Assembly: GCA_030612185.1 (NCBI GenBank) | Contig: JAUWOI010000028.1 | Span: 1 to 17,680 of the forward strand | Length of the DNA: 17,680 nt | Direction: 5' to 3' | Source of the DNA: Anaerolineae bacterium | GTDB taxonomy: Bacteria > Chloroflexota > Anaerolineae > B4-G1 | Part shown: piece by piece, positions 6,457-13,324 of the stretch | How positions within the stretch are numbered: position 1 is the stretch's first letter | Layout: the number at the start of each line of letters is the position of its first letter | Translations under genes and position numbers: made by a program | Notes under the pieces: model-generated | Database searches by the model: none | Seen by the model: the letters and a program-made list of their open reading frames with translations, nothing else | Told to the model about the DNA's origin: nothing

Positions 6457-6828
6457 ATGACATTAGCGAGCACAATTCAGACCGCGGATTGGAAAAAGGA
6501 GAAGCACGCGCCGGTGATCGAGTGCCCAGACATGGTGAAGGCGGGCGAGGTCTTTGAGGTGCAGGTCAGTGTGGGGAAGGAGATCGCTCATCCCAACACC
6601 ACCGAGCACCACATCGGTTGGATCGCGCTCTACTTCCAGCCGGAGGGGAGCAAGTTCCCTTACCAGGTAGGCCGCTTTGAGTTCAACGGCCACGGCGAGG
6701 GAGATGTGTTTACAACACCCTGGGCGAGCGTATCGCTGAAGGTTGATAAACCGGGCATGCTGCGCGCTCTCTCCTTCTGCAATCTGCACGGGCTGTGGGA
6801 GAGCAGCAAGGAGATTGGTGTAAGTTAA
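6457..6828 (+). CDS. Superoxide reductase (neelaredoxin, 1Fe type)
   Basis: A 123-residue superoxide reductase that reduces superoxide to H2O2 without making O2, using rubredoxin electrons. The Fe(His)4Cys centre II is complete: E15-K16-H17 (KKEKHAPVIE), the histidines in HPNTTEHHIGW, and Cys plus His in SFCNLHGLWE near the C-terminus. The N-terminal desulforedoxin domain (centre I) is absent, so this is the neelaredoxin form. The sequence closely follows archaeal types in layout. Two ATGs lie six bases apart (6451 and 6457). GGAG at 6447-6450 is at ideal distance from 6457, while the ATG at 6451 overlaps the previous stop. Its product H2O2 would be handled by the neighbouring rubrerythrins, peroxiredoxin and Dps-like proteins. 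Confidence 0.95.
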   Translation: MTLASTIQTADWKKEKHAPVIECPDMVKAGEVFEVQVSVGKEIAHPNTTEHHIGWIALYFQPEGSKFPYQVGRFEFNGHGEGDVFTTPWASVSLKVDKPGMLRALSFCNLHGLWESSKEIGVS

Positions 6829-6859
6829 TTCCATAGATTAAGCTAAAAAGGAGAAAATC

Positions 6860-7411
6860 ATGGCCAAAGTAACACGAGAAATGGTAGAAAGGGCAGGGGT
6901 GGACGTTGACCAACTGCTGGAACTGTTGGTCAAGAATGCAGCCGCCGAGCTCACCACCTACTACTACTACACAATTCTACGGGTGAACCTGATTGGGCTG
7001 GAAGGGGAGGGCATCAAAGAGATCGCCGAGACGGCCCGCATCGAGGATCGCAATCACTTTGAAGCCCTGATCCCTCGCATCTACGAGCTAGGGGGCAGAC
7101 TTCCAGACGACATGAAGGAGTTCCATGATATGTCGGCCTGCCCGCCGGCCAATCTGCCTGAGGACCCCACTGACATCAAGGCTATGATGCCGGTGCTGGT
7201 GGCAGCCGAACGGTGCGCCGTGCGTGGGTACCCCCATATCTGCAACATAACCGCCGGCAAGGACCATCGGACCTACGACCTGGCTCTGGCGATCCTCAAT
7301 GAGGAGATAGAGCACGAATCGTGGTTCTCCGAGTTCCTGGGTGAGGGGCCATCCGGCCACTTCCTGCGCCGCGGGGAGACCTCTCCCTTCGTATCCAAGT
7401 TCCTGAGGTAG
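6860..7411 (+). CDS. Dps-like ferritin (thioferritin/DPSL type), copy 2
   Basis: A 183-residue ferritin-like protein related to, but well diverged from, the one at 5957. Likely di-iron ligands are E30 (AAAELTTYYYY), E62/D63 and H66 (IEDRNHFEAL), E117 (AAERCAVRGY) and E149-xx-H152 (EEIEHESWF). The cysteines C94 (SACPPANLPEDP) and C119 (ERCAV) reproduce the paired-Cys arrangement of thioferritins with 25-residue spacing. A 25-residue C-terminal tail (SGHFLRRGETSPFVSKFLR end) is missing from copy 1 and could bind DNA or another subunit. AAAAAGGAG lies just before the ATG. It is the last gene of the defence run, 31 bp after superoxide reductase. Two paralogous cages may co-assemble or store iron under different conditions. 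Confidence 0.86.
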   Translation: MAKVTREMVERAGVDVDQLLELLVKNAAAELTTYYYYTILRVNLIGLEGEGIKEIAETARIEDRNHFEALIPRIYELGGRLPDDMKEFHDMSACPPANLPEDPTDIKAMMPVLVAAERCAVRGYPHICNITAGKDHRTYDLALAILNEEIEHESWFSEFLGEGPSGHFLRRGETSPFVSKFLR

Positions 7412-7432
7412 ACAGGGAACGTTTAGGAGTCC

Positions 7433-7540
7433 AAAGCACTTCCGCCGTAGTAGCACCGGCTCGCCGGAGGCTCTGCTATGCTCAAGCCTCCGGCTCAAAA
7501 GCCAAGCCCCTTCGGGGCTGAGGTGAGCCCGCGGTGCTTT
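7433..7540 (+). ncRNA. Possible structured RNA or REP-like element between ferritin and VIT fusion genes
   Basis: AAAGCAC (7433-7439) pairs with GTGCTTT (7534-7540) to close a region that holds two hairpins. The first is a perfect 10-bp stem, GCCGGAGGCT (7463-7472) with AGCCTCCGGC (7485-7494). The second is AGCCCC (7505-7510), loop TTC, GGGGCT (7514-7519). This resembles a multibranch fold. I recognise no riboswitch consensus; it could be a repeat element, an mRNA 3' structure or a small RNA. Confidence 0.4.
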
Positions 7541-7630
7541 ACTGGCTGAGCCCTGTGGTTTCACTATCGGGCGGGCTGGAGATGACCAGAGCCCAGGCGA
7601 CGCTCCAAACACTCTGATAAGGTCAGAATA

Positions 7631-7675
7631 GGGCAAGGGGAGGCCCTGTGTCAGTAAGGGCCTCCCCCCAAGCCC
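7631..7675 (+). promoter_or_regulatory. Strong hairpin just upstream of the cytochrome b5-VIT fusion gene
   Basis: GGGGAGGCCCT (7637-7647) pairs perfectly over 11 bp with AGGGCCTCCCC (7657-7667) around a 9-nt loop. GGGC/GCCC (7631-7634, 7672-7675) extends it. It ends 16 nt before the ATG at 7692. No T-tract follows, so an attenuator or translation-control hairpin, or a terminator of unusual type, are the options. Confidence 0.4.
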
Positions 7676-7691
7676 TCGGTAGGTCTTGGAA

Positions 7692-8813
7692 ATGCGAAGG
7701 TTGACGAAAAAGGAACTCGCTCAATACAATGGCAAGGACAGGGCACCTGCCTTCATAGCCTACGAGGGCAAGGTATATGACGTATCTCGCAGTTTTCTGT
7801 GGCAGGGTGGTCGACATCAAGCTCTGCACACGGCTGGAGTGGATCTGACCGCCGATCTGGATCAAGCCCCCCACGGCGCAGATTTGTTGGAAAGATTTCC
7901 TGTGGTTGGAGTGCTGGAGCAAAACGATGTTAGCGGAGTAGTGGATATCAGCAAGGGATTGCAAGCGCAACTGCTGGTCTATCAGAAAAACGAGATCACC
8001 GAGCATCACATTTATAAGAGGCTGGCCAGGGCGATCAAATCCCCCGCAAATAGGCAGGTTCTGGAGCGAATCGCCGCCGACGAACTCCGCCACTACCACA
8101 CTTGGCGCAGTTATACCCACCAGGACATCAAGCCTGACCAACTGGCGATCTGGCAATACTACTTGATCAGCCGCATTTTCGGCTTTACCTTCGGCATCAA
8201 GCTGATGGAGGGGGGCGAGGAGAGCGCCCAGGAGAGCTACGAATTGTTGCGCGAGACACTCCCGGAGGCCGAGGCCATCATTCGAGATGAACAGGAGCAC
8301 GAGGCCGCTCTGATAGGCTTGCTGGACGAGGAACTGTTGCGCTACGTGGGCTCCATCGTGCTGGGCCTGAGCGACGCGCTGGTGGAACTGACCGGCGCGC
8401 TGGCCGGACTCACGCTGGCGTTGCAAGATACAAAGCTGATCGGGCTGATCGGTTCGATCACGGGCATCGCCGCAGCCCTCTCGATGGGGGCGTCGGAATA
8501 CCTCTCTACAAAGTCCGAAGGTACTGGTCAGAACCCGGTGAGGGCTTCAATCTATACTGGCGGCGCGTACATTGTGACTGTGCTCATTCTTATCCTGCCG
8601 TATCTGGTATTGGAGAACTTTTACGTTTGCCTGGGCTGTACGCTGACCGCTGCGGTTGCGATTATTGCCTTCTTCAACTATTATGTCTCTGTTGCCAAAG
8701 GCGTGCCGTTCAAGAAGCGCTTCCTCGAAATGACCGGGTTGAGTCTCGGCGTGGCGGCGTTGAGTTTCCTGATTGGCTTTATTCTGCGCTCCTTTCTGGG
8801 GGTTGACGTCTGA
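7692..8813 (+). CDS. Fusion: cytochrome b5-like domain + erythrin ferritin-like domain + VIT1/CCC1 membrane domain
   Basis: A 373-residue protein in three parts. Residues about 1-77 form a compact cytochrome-b5-like (heme/steroid-binding) domain: [29 protein letters not shown] and [18 protein letters not shown], with His42 and His46 as possible heme ligands. Residues about 97-212 are a ferritin-like erythrin domain with E104, E131-xx-H134 (DELRHYH) and E200-xx-H203 (DEQEHE). Residues about 217-373 are a VIT1/CCC1 metal-transport domain with [29 protein letters not shown] and further hydrophobic segments. Erythrin-VIT proteins (MbfA class) export iron in other bacteria; the b5 part would add a redox centre to a ferroxidase-exporter, which is inference. 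A TTG at 7686 is an alternative start. No clear ribosome site is seen and a strong hairpin lies just upstream. Confidence 0.88.
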   Translation: MRRLTKKELAQYNGKDRAPAFIAYEGKVYDVSRSFLWQGGRHQALHTAGVDLTADLDQAPHGADLLERFPVVGVLEQNDVSGVVDISKGLQAQLLVYQKNEITEHHIYKRLARAIKSPANRQVLERIAADELRHYHTWRSYTHQDIKPDQLAIWQYYLISRIFGFTFGIKLMEGGEESAQESYELLRETLPEAEAIIRDEQEHEAALIGLLDEELLRYVGSIVLGLSDALVELTGALAGLTLALQDTKLIGLIGSITGIAAALSMGASEYLSTKSEGTGQNPVRASIYTGGAYIVTVLILILPYLVLENFYVCLGCTLTAAVAIIAFFNYYVSVAKGVPFKKRFLEMTGLSLGVAALSFLIGFILRSFLGVDV

Positions 8814-8860
8814 ATCTGAAAATGTCAATCGCAAAGCCAGAAGGTAAAAGGAGTCGAAAA

Positions 8861-9718
8861 GTGATCGAGAAACAACCGTTCGGCCGTACAGGCCATAAAA
8901 GCACACGCACCCTATTTGGAGCGGCCAGCCTCGGCCAGGTGACCCAGGCCGAGGCCGACCGCACGTTGGAGGTGCTACTGGAATATAGCGTCAATCACAT
9001 AGACACAGCCGCCTCGTACGGCGAAGCTGAGCTGCGTATTGGGCCATGGATGGAGCGATACCGTCAGAGGTTCTTCCTAGCCACCAAGACGGAACAACGC
9101 ACATGTCAGGGAGCCTGGGACGAACTGCGCTGTTCGTTGGAGCGGCTACGCGTTGATTACGTGGATCTCTGGCAGATGCACGTCCTGGTGGATCCGGAGG
9201 ACTGGGAGACAGCGATGGGGCCAGGCGGGGCGCTGGAGGCGTTCATTGAGGCCCGTGAGCAAGGACTGGTGCGCTTCCTGGGCGTGACGGGCCACGGTTT
9301 AACTGTCGCTGCTATGCATAAGCGTAGCCTGGAGCGTTTTGACTTTGACTCGGTGCTGTTGCCCTACAGCTATCTACTGATGCAGAATCCTCAGTACGCC
9401 GCCGATTTCGAGGCGCTTACAGCCATCTGTCAGGAGCGGAATGTGGCAGTGCAGACCATCAAGTCCATTGTCCGCAGACCGTGGGGTGATGAGCCACAGA
9501 CCCGCAACACCTGGTACGAACCACTCGAGGGTCAAGCCGATGTTGACAGGGCAGTACATTGGGTGCTGGGCCGACCGGGCATTTTCTTGAACACAGTGGG
9601 TGACATCCACCTGCTCCCCAAAGTGTTGGGCGCCGCCAGCCGTTTCCAATCAGCCCCGCCCGAAGAAGCGATGGAAGAGATGGTAACGAAACTGGAAATG
9701 GCGCCGCTTTTTGTCTAG
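8861..9718 (+). CDS. Aldo/keto reductase
   Basis: A 285-residue NAD(P)H-dependent oxidoreductase with the aldo/keto reductase (beta/alpha)8 barrel, presumably reducing aldehydes or ketones in the cytoplasm; the substrate cannot be read from sequence. The catalytic tetrad is visible: D48 ([10 protein letters not shown]), Y53, K76 (LATKTEQR) and H107 (LWQMHVLVD). The C-terminal [13 protein letters not shown] region would bind the cofactor. I prefer the GTG at 8861, 7 nt after AAAAGGAG, because protein similarity begins at [10 protein letters not shown]; an ATG at 8822 is in frame but lacks a ribosome site. It follows the VIT fusion by 47 bp and precedes the ZIP transporter by 56 bp, so it is probably part of the same transcript. 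Confidence 0.9.
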   Translation: MIEKQPFGRTGHKSTRTLFGAASLGQVTQAEADRTLEVLLEYSVNHIDTAASYGEAELRIGPWMERYRQRFFLATKTEQRTCQGAWDELRCSLERLRVDYVDLWQMHVLVDPEDWETAMGPGGALEAFIEAREQGLVRFLGVTGHGLTVAAMHKRSLERFDFDSVLLPYSYLLMQNPQYAADFEALTAICQERNVAVQTIKSIVRRPWGDEPQTRNTWYEPLEGQADVDRAVHWVLGRPGIFLNTVGDIHLLPKVLGAASRFQSAPPEEAMEEMVTKLEMAPLFV

Positions 9719-9740
9719 GAGCTTATGACCGGTATGGAAA

Positions 9741-9757
9741 CCAGCCCTGCGGGCTGG
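9741..9757 (+). repeat. Short perfect hairpin before the ZIP gene
   Basis: CCAGCCC-TGC-GGGCTGG is a 7-bp perfect stem with a three-base loop, 17 bp before the ZIP start and lacking a T-tract. It resembles in composition the AGCCCC-TTC-GGGGCT hairpin at 7505-7519. It may be a REP-like palindrome or an mRNA processing site. Confidence 0.4.
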
Positions 9758-9774
9758 AAGGACGAGAGAGAATA

Positions 9775-10590
9775 ATGACAATTCAATGGTTTGAAAATCT
9801 AGGCCCAATATTGCAGACGTTGTTAGCCACCGGCTTTACCTGGTTCGTAACCGCCTTAGGATCCGGCGTGGTTTTCCTTTTCAAGAGTATCAACAGGAAA
9901 GTGTTAGACGGTATGCTGGGGTTCGCTGCGGGAGTGATGATCGCCGCGAGTTTCTGGTCGCTCCTGGCGCCGGCGATAGAAATGGCCGAGGAATCGAACT
10001 TGCCTTCATGGATGCCCGCTACGGCGGGTTTTCTGTTGGGAGGAGCATTTCTCTGGCTGGTGGACAAGTTGTTGCCGCACCTCCACATAGGGTTTCCGAT
10101 AGAGGAGGCGGAGGGTCTGAAAACGAGTTGGCATAGAAGTGTTCTCCTGGTGCTGGCAATCACTCTGCACAACATACCTGAAGGATTGGCTGTAGGTGTT
10201 GCTTTTGGAGCGTTAACTGCTAATCTACCTTCCGCAACGTTGGCCGGTGCGGTTGCCCTGGCGCTGGGTATCGGTATCCAGAACTTCCCCGAGGGCGCTG
10301 CTGTCTCCGTTCCCCTGCGCCGGGAGGGAATGTCTCGCCTCAAGAGTTTTTGGTATGGGCAGTTGTCTGGAATTGTGGAACCCATTGCGGGTGTTCTCGG
10401 CGCAGCAGCGGTCATCCTGATGCGGCCTATTCTGCCTTACGCCCTGGCGTTTGCCGCCGGGGCGATGATATTTGTGGTGGTTGAAGAACTGATACCCGAA
10501 TCGCAGTTGGAGAAGAACACGGATACTGCGACGATGGGGGCGATGCTCGGTTTTGCGGTGATGATGACGTTGGACGTCGCCTTGGGTTAA
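9775..10590 (+). CDS. ZIP family metal transporter
   Basis: A 271-residue multi-pass membrane protein of the ZIP (ZupT/GufA-like) family, which moves Zn2+, Fe2+ or Mn2+ into the cytoplasm. About eight hydrophobic segments are visible. The metal-binding helices carry H132-N133-xx-E136 ([11 protein letters not shown]) and N170-xx-E173 ([11 protein letters not shown]), the signature of the family. E202 (IVEPIAG) and the EELIPES motif (about 237-243) complete it. The cytoplasmic loop between segments 3 and 4 is short and not histidine-rich. GAGAGAG stands before the ATG. Placed after ferritin-like and VIT genes, iron or manganese is a reasonable substrate, but the sequence cannot separate this from zinc. 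Confidence 0.93.
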   Translation: MTIQWFENLGPILQTLLATGFTWFVTALGSGVVFLFKSINRKVLDGMLGFAAGVMIAASFWSLLAPAIEMAEESNLPSWMPATAGFLLGGAFLWLVDKLLPHLHIGFPIEEAEGLKTSWHRSVLLVLAITLHNIPEGLAVGVAFGALTANLPSATLAGAVALALGIGIQNFPEGAAVSVPLRREGMSRLKSFWYGQLSGIVEPIAGVLGAAAVILMRPILPYALAFAAGAMIFVVVEELIPESQLEKNTDTATMGAMLGFAVMMTLDVALG

Positions 10591-10641
10591 TGTGAGGTGA
10601 GAGGCAGGAGACAGGAGAGCGGGGAGGATGCAACGTCTGAT

Positions 10642-10689
10642 ATGCTGCGCGGTAAAGTTGTTCTGATCAGCGGGGCGACCGGGGCGGGC
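10642..10689 (+). pseudogene. Remnant: first codons of a short-chain dehydrogenase
   Basis: The ATG at 10642 opens MLRGKVVLISGATGAG, the beta1 strand and start of the TGxxxGxG glycine loop of a short-chain dehydrogenase/reductase. Similarity stops after about 16 residues. The frame then continues as unrelated sequence to a TGA at 10735-10737, 31 codons in all. The rest of the enzyme is missing, and the break coincides with the start of a response-regulator fragment in another frame. A GGGGAGG lies 14 nt upstream. Confidence 0.6.
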
Positions 10690-10873
10690 CTTCACCCGGC
10701 TGGAACTTCTGGACCGGGTCTTCGGCTACGATTTTGAGGGTTTCGAACGCACGGTAGACGTCCACGTGAAGAACCTGCGCAAAAAGATCGAGGCAGACCC
10801 CAAGCAACCAACCTACGTCAAGACCGTCTACGGCGTGGGCTACAAGTTCAGCGGGGATCAGGACGAGAGTTGA
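10679..10873 (+). pseudogene. Remnant: C-terminal DNA-binding half of an OmpR/PhoB-type response regulator
   Basis: Read in frame up to the TGA at 10871-10873, this gives PGRAFTRLELLDRVFG, then a [20 protein letters not shown] recognition-helix region, and ends in the [14 protein letters not shown] beta-hairpin, a classic winged-helix domain of about 60 residues. The whole receiver domain (phospho-Asp site, Lys) and the linker are absent. The frame has a TGA at 10664-10666 and no start codon before the domain, so it cannot be expressed as is. It ends 1 bp before the histidine kinase ATG, the normal layout of a two-component operon, so this was the kinase's cognate regulator. Confidence 0.85.
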
Positions 10874-10874
10874 G

Positions 10875-12239
10875 ATGTTCCACACCCTTCGTTTCCGCCT
10901 GACCGTGACACTCATTTTGGTGGTCGTAGCAGCGGTGGGGATCGTGGCGTTCTTTGGCACTATGGTCACCACCAGGATGTTCACTCGCTACGAGGAACAC
11001 GGGGGGATGATGAGCCACAGGCGCTTCGAGACGCTCCTGGCCCAACACTATGCCCAGAACGAGAGTTGGGCCGGCGTGCAACCTCAGGTCGAGCGCATGG
11101 AGCAGATCACAGGGGAACGGATTGTCCTGGCCGACGAGGAGGGACAGATCGTTGCCGACTCTGCAGGGGAAATGGTCGGGCAGCCCGTGAGACAGGACTG
11201 GGACAAACCGGCGACGCTGATTACATACCACGAAACGACGGTGGGGGCACTCTACACTAATCTCCTCGGCTGGGGCACTGCTCCAGGGCCTGTCCTGAGC
11301 GAAGCCGAAGGAAACGAAACGTTTTTGGCGCCCGTCAACCGCGCCCTGCTGCTGATCGCCGTGGCTGCCGGCCTCAGCGCTATACTGCTCATCCTGGGTC
11401 TCTCGCGCCGCATCCTCGCGCCGGTGGAGGCGCTGACGGCAGCCGTACGACGAATGGAGGCGGGGGACCTGAACCAGCGTCTGGCGATCACGTCCCGGGA
11501 CGAGATCGGCGATCTGGCCCGAGCCTTCAATCGGATGGCCGACGGACTGGCCCAACTCGAAGAACTGCGCCGCAACATGGTAACCGATGTGGCTCACGAG
11601 TTGCGCACCCCTCTTTCCAACATCCGGGGCTACCTGGAGGCATTACAGGATGGCGTGGTGGAACCGGATAGGGGCGTTATTGACTCTCTTTACGAAGAGG
11701 CTATACTTCTCAATTGCCTGGTGGACGACCTGCAGGAGCTATCCCTGGCCGAGGCAGGACAGTTGCGGCTGGAGCGCCGGCCGGTGGCCCTGGCCGATGT
11801 AGTGGATAGGGCAGTCGAGGCAGCCCGTCCCCGGGCGGCGGCCAAGGAAATAACGTTGCAGGTTGACCTGCCGGAGGACCTACCCCTCGTGGACGTTGAC
11901 CCCCAGCGGACCGGCCAGGTGTTGCGCAACCTGCTCAACAACGGGCTAACCCACACAGGGCCGGGCGGAGAGATCGCCGTTACTGGCCAAGTCGAGGGTC
12001 AGTGGGTTGAGGTCAGCATCCGGGACACGGGGGTGGGCATCGCTCCCCAGGACTTGCCGCACGTCTTCGAGCGCTTCTATCGGGGCGACAAGTTACGGTC
12101 GCGGGCCCCCGGTGGGGCGGGGCTGGGGCTGGCTATCGTCAGGCAACTGGTCGAAGCCCACGGGGGGCGGATCGCGGTGGAGAGTGAAGTCGGTCGCGGG
12201 ACGGAGTTCACCTTCACGTTGCCGGTGAATGGAGAATAG
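10875..12239 (+). CDS. Sensor histidine kinase (HAMP, HisKA, HATPase)
   Basis: A 454-residue membrane sensor kinase. Transmembrane helix 1 lies at about 10-30, an extracytoplasmic sensor region of about 120 residues follows, and helix 2 is at about 155-177. Then come HAMP (about 178-230, with the [12 protein letters not shown] end), HisKA with phospho-acceptor H241 ([12 protein letters not shown]), and an ATPase domain with N box [12 protein letters not shown] (about 350), G1 DTGVGI, F box VFERFYRGD and G2 [10 protein letters not shown]. All catalytic boxes are intact. The sensor region contains an in-frame dispersed repeat ([12 protein letters not shown], about 139-150). Its cognate response regulator just upstream is only a fragment, so it is an orphan here unless another regulator serves it. 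The signal sensed is unknown. Confidence 0.93.
   Translation: MFHTLRFRLTVTLILVVVAAVGIVAFFGTMVTTRMFTRYEEHGGMMSHRRFETLLAQHYAQNESWAGVQPQVERMEQITGERIVLADEEGQIVADSAGEMVGQPVRQDWDKPATLITYHETTVGALYTNLLGWGTAPGPVLSEAEGNETFLAPVNRALLLIAVAAGLSAILLILGLSRRILAPVEALTAAVRRMEAGDLNQRLAITSRDEIGDLARAFNRMADGLAQLEELRRNMVTDVAHELRTPLSNIRGYLEALQDGVVEPDRGVIDSLYEEAILLNCLVDDLQELSLAEAGQLRLERRPVALADVVDRAVEAARPRAAAKEITLQVDLPEDLPLVDVDPQRTGQVLRNLLNNGLTHTGPGGEIAVTGQVEGQWVEVSIRDTGVGIAPQDLPHVFERFYRGDKLRSRAPGGAGLGLAIVRQLVEAHGGRIAVESEVGRGTEFTFTLPVNGE
11289..11312 (+). repeat. Dispersed repeat CCTGTCCTGAGCGAAGCCGA, copy 1 (inside kinase gene)
   Basis: The 20 bases at 11289-11308 match, on the opposite strand and with one mismatch, the 20 bases at 13821-13840 inside the GH31 gene. 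Here it is read in frame as PVLSEAEG just before the second transmembrane helix. Its composition and position suggest an inserted repeat unit rather than conserved protein. Confidence 0.75.
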
Positions 12240-12310
12240 AGATTAGAGAATAGAGATTAGAGAATAGAGAATGGAGATTAGAGATTGGAGACTAGAAAAC
12301 TGGAGTTAGA
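12231..12310 (+). repeat. Purine-rich heptamer tandem repeat (AGAGAAT/AGAGATT)
   Basis: About ten to twelve imperfect 7-base units of the form (A/G)GAGA(A/T)T run from the last codons of the histidine kinase through the 74-bp gap to just before the polyferredoxin start. The kinase stop codon TAG (12237-12239) is inside the array. The degenerate last units supply the GGAG (12302-12305) that serves the next gene's start. One strand is almost free of C. This is a slippage-prone array. Confidence 0.8.
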
Positions 12311-12313
12311 GAC

Positions 12314-13324
12314 ATGCAGAAATGGCGTACGTTGAGCAGGGTCTTGCTGATGGTATTGGTGACTGTGCATCTGGTCACGTGGTATGTCCTGGGCATCCAC
12401 GCTGTGGGCAGCATCGGGATTGAGGCGCTCTTCTCCGGCCTCTCGCGGGGGGTGATTAACGCCGGGTTCATCTTCTGGATGCTGGTGTTCGGTTCGGCGT
12501 TGCTCCTGGGGCGGGTTTTCTGCGGCTGGTTCTGCTGGTTCGGGGGCTACCTGGACCTGATCGAGTGGGGGATTGGCAGGCTTAAGATCAAGATTCCGCG
12601 CCGGATACTGCTTTACCTGGGAATTTTACCCTTCGTTGGCCTGGCGATAAAGGCTTACAGCGCCTTGCTGGAGAAATGGATTCTTCAAGGCTTCCCGGCC
12701 ACCTTCACGTTCCGGCTGGCCGATGTCGAGCCATGGGGCGGCCAGCAGACCGGCATCTCCATCCTGATAACACTGATCACGTTTGGGCCGGTGCTCCTCT
12801 TTATCTTCGGCCGGCGGGCCTGGTGCCGCTACCTGTGCCCCATCGGCGCGTTGCTCAAGGTTTTCAGCAGGGTGAGTCTGGGCAAGGTGCGACTGGTGAA
12901 CGACGAATGTATCGGTTGCGGGAAATGTAACCGCAGTTGCGTCATGGAGGTGGACGTGATGGGCGAACTCAAGGCCCACGGCGAGGTGCGCAGCCTGGAC
13001 TGTATCCGTTGCCTCAAGTGCACCGACGAGTGTCCCAACGGGGCGATTGCCTTCAGTCTGAGCCGCAAAGAAGCATCAATGTCTGCCGATGCCGCGACCA
13101 GGGCCGAGCGGTCCTCTCTCAAGCGCAGGAAACTGTCCGCTTTCGACGTGGTCATCACCGTGCTGTGGGTCAGCGTGACGTTGACTCTTGCCCTTTCCGG
13201 TGTACGCCAGAACGCCTCACAGGCAATCAAATCGCTCATGACGCCGGGGCTGCTGATGGTGATCTACGGCCTCGTATTGATAGGGCCAAAGGCCTGGAGT
13301 AGACTGGGGAAGAAGGAGGAATGA
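12314..13324 (+). CDS. Membrane polyferredoxin, 4Fe-4S binding (NapH/YccM-like)
   Basis: A 336-residue membrane protein with five or six hydrophobic segments and two cytoplasmic [4Fe-4S] sites. The N-terminal part has the family motif RVFCGWFCWFGGYLDLIEWG, and a second Cys pair lies in CRYLCPIGALLK. The ferredoxin cysteines are C199/C202/C205/C209 (CIGCGKCNRSC) and C230/C233/C236/C240 (CIRCLKCTDECP). A last transmembrane segment lies near 315-330. Relatives pass electrons between the quinone pool or membrane and redox partners; no partner reductase is in the window. GGAG at 12302-12305 is 8 nt before the ATG. The stop overlaps the GH31 start by 4 bp (ATGA at 13321), so the two are translationally coupled. 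Confidence 0.9.
   Translation: MQKWRTLSRVLLMVLVTVHLVTWYVLGIHAVGSIGIEALFSGLSRGVINAGFIFWMLVFGSALLLGRVFCGWFCWFGGYLDLIEWGIGRLKIKIPRRILLYLGILPFVGLAIKAYSALLEKWILQGFPATFTFRLADVEPWGGQQTGISILITLITFGPVLLFIFGRRAWCRYLCPIGALLKVFSRVSLGKVRLVNDECIGCGKCNRSCVMEVDVMGELKAHGEVRSLDCIRCLKCTDECPNGAIAFSLSRKEASMSADAATRAERSSLKRRKLSAFDVVITVLWVSVTLTLALSGVRQNASQAIKSLMTPGLLMVIYGLVLIGPKAWSRLGKKEE

Noticed and set aside
7623..8426. Minus-strand open frame opposite the b5-erythrin-VIT fusion
   Set aside because: The plus strand carries three recognisable domains in one frame; the antisense product matches nothing I know.
9741..9757. Rho-independent terminator before the ZIP gene
   Set aside because: The hairpin is perfect but short and has no T-tract, and the ZIP ribosome site follows at once.
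12231..12310. CRISPR array
   Set aside because: The units are 7 bases, contiguous and degenerate, without unique spacers; it is a simple tandem repeat.
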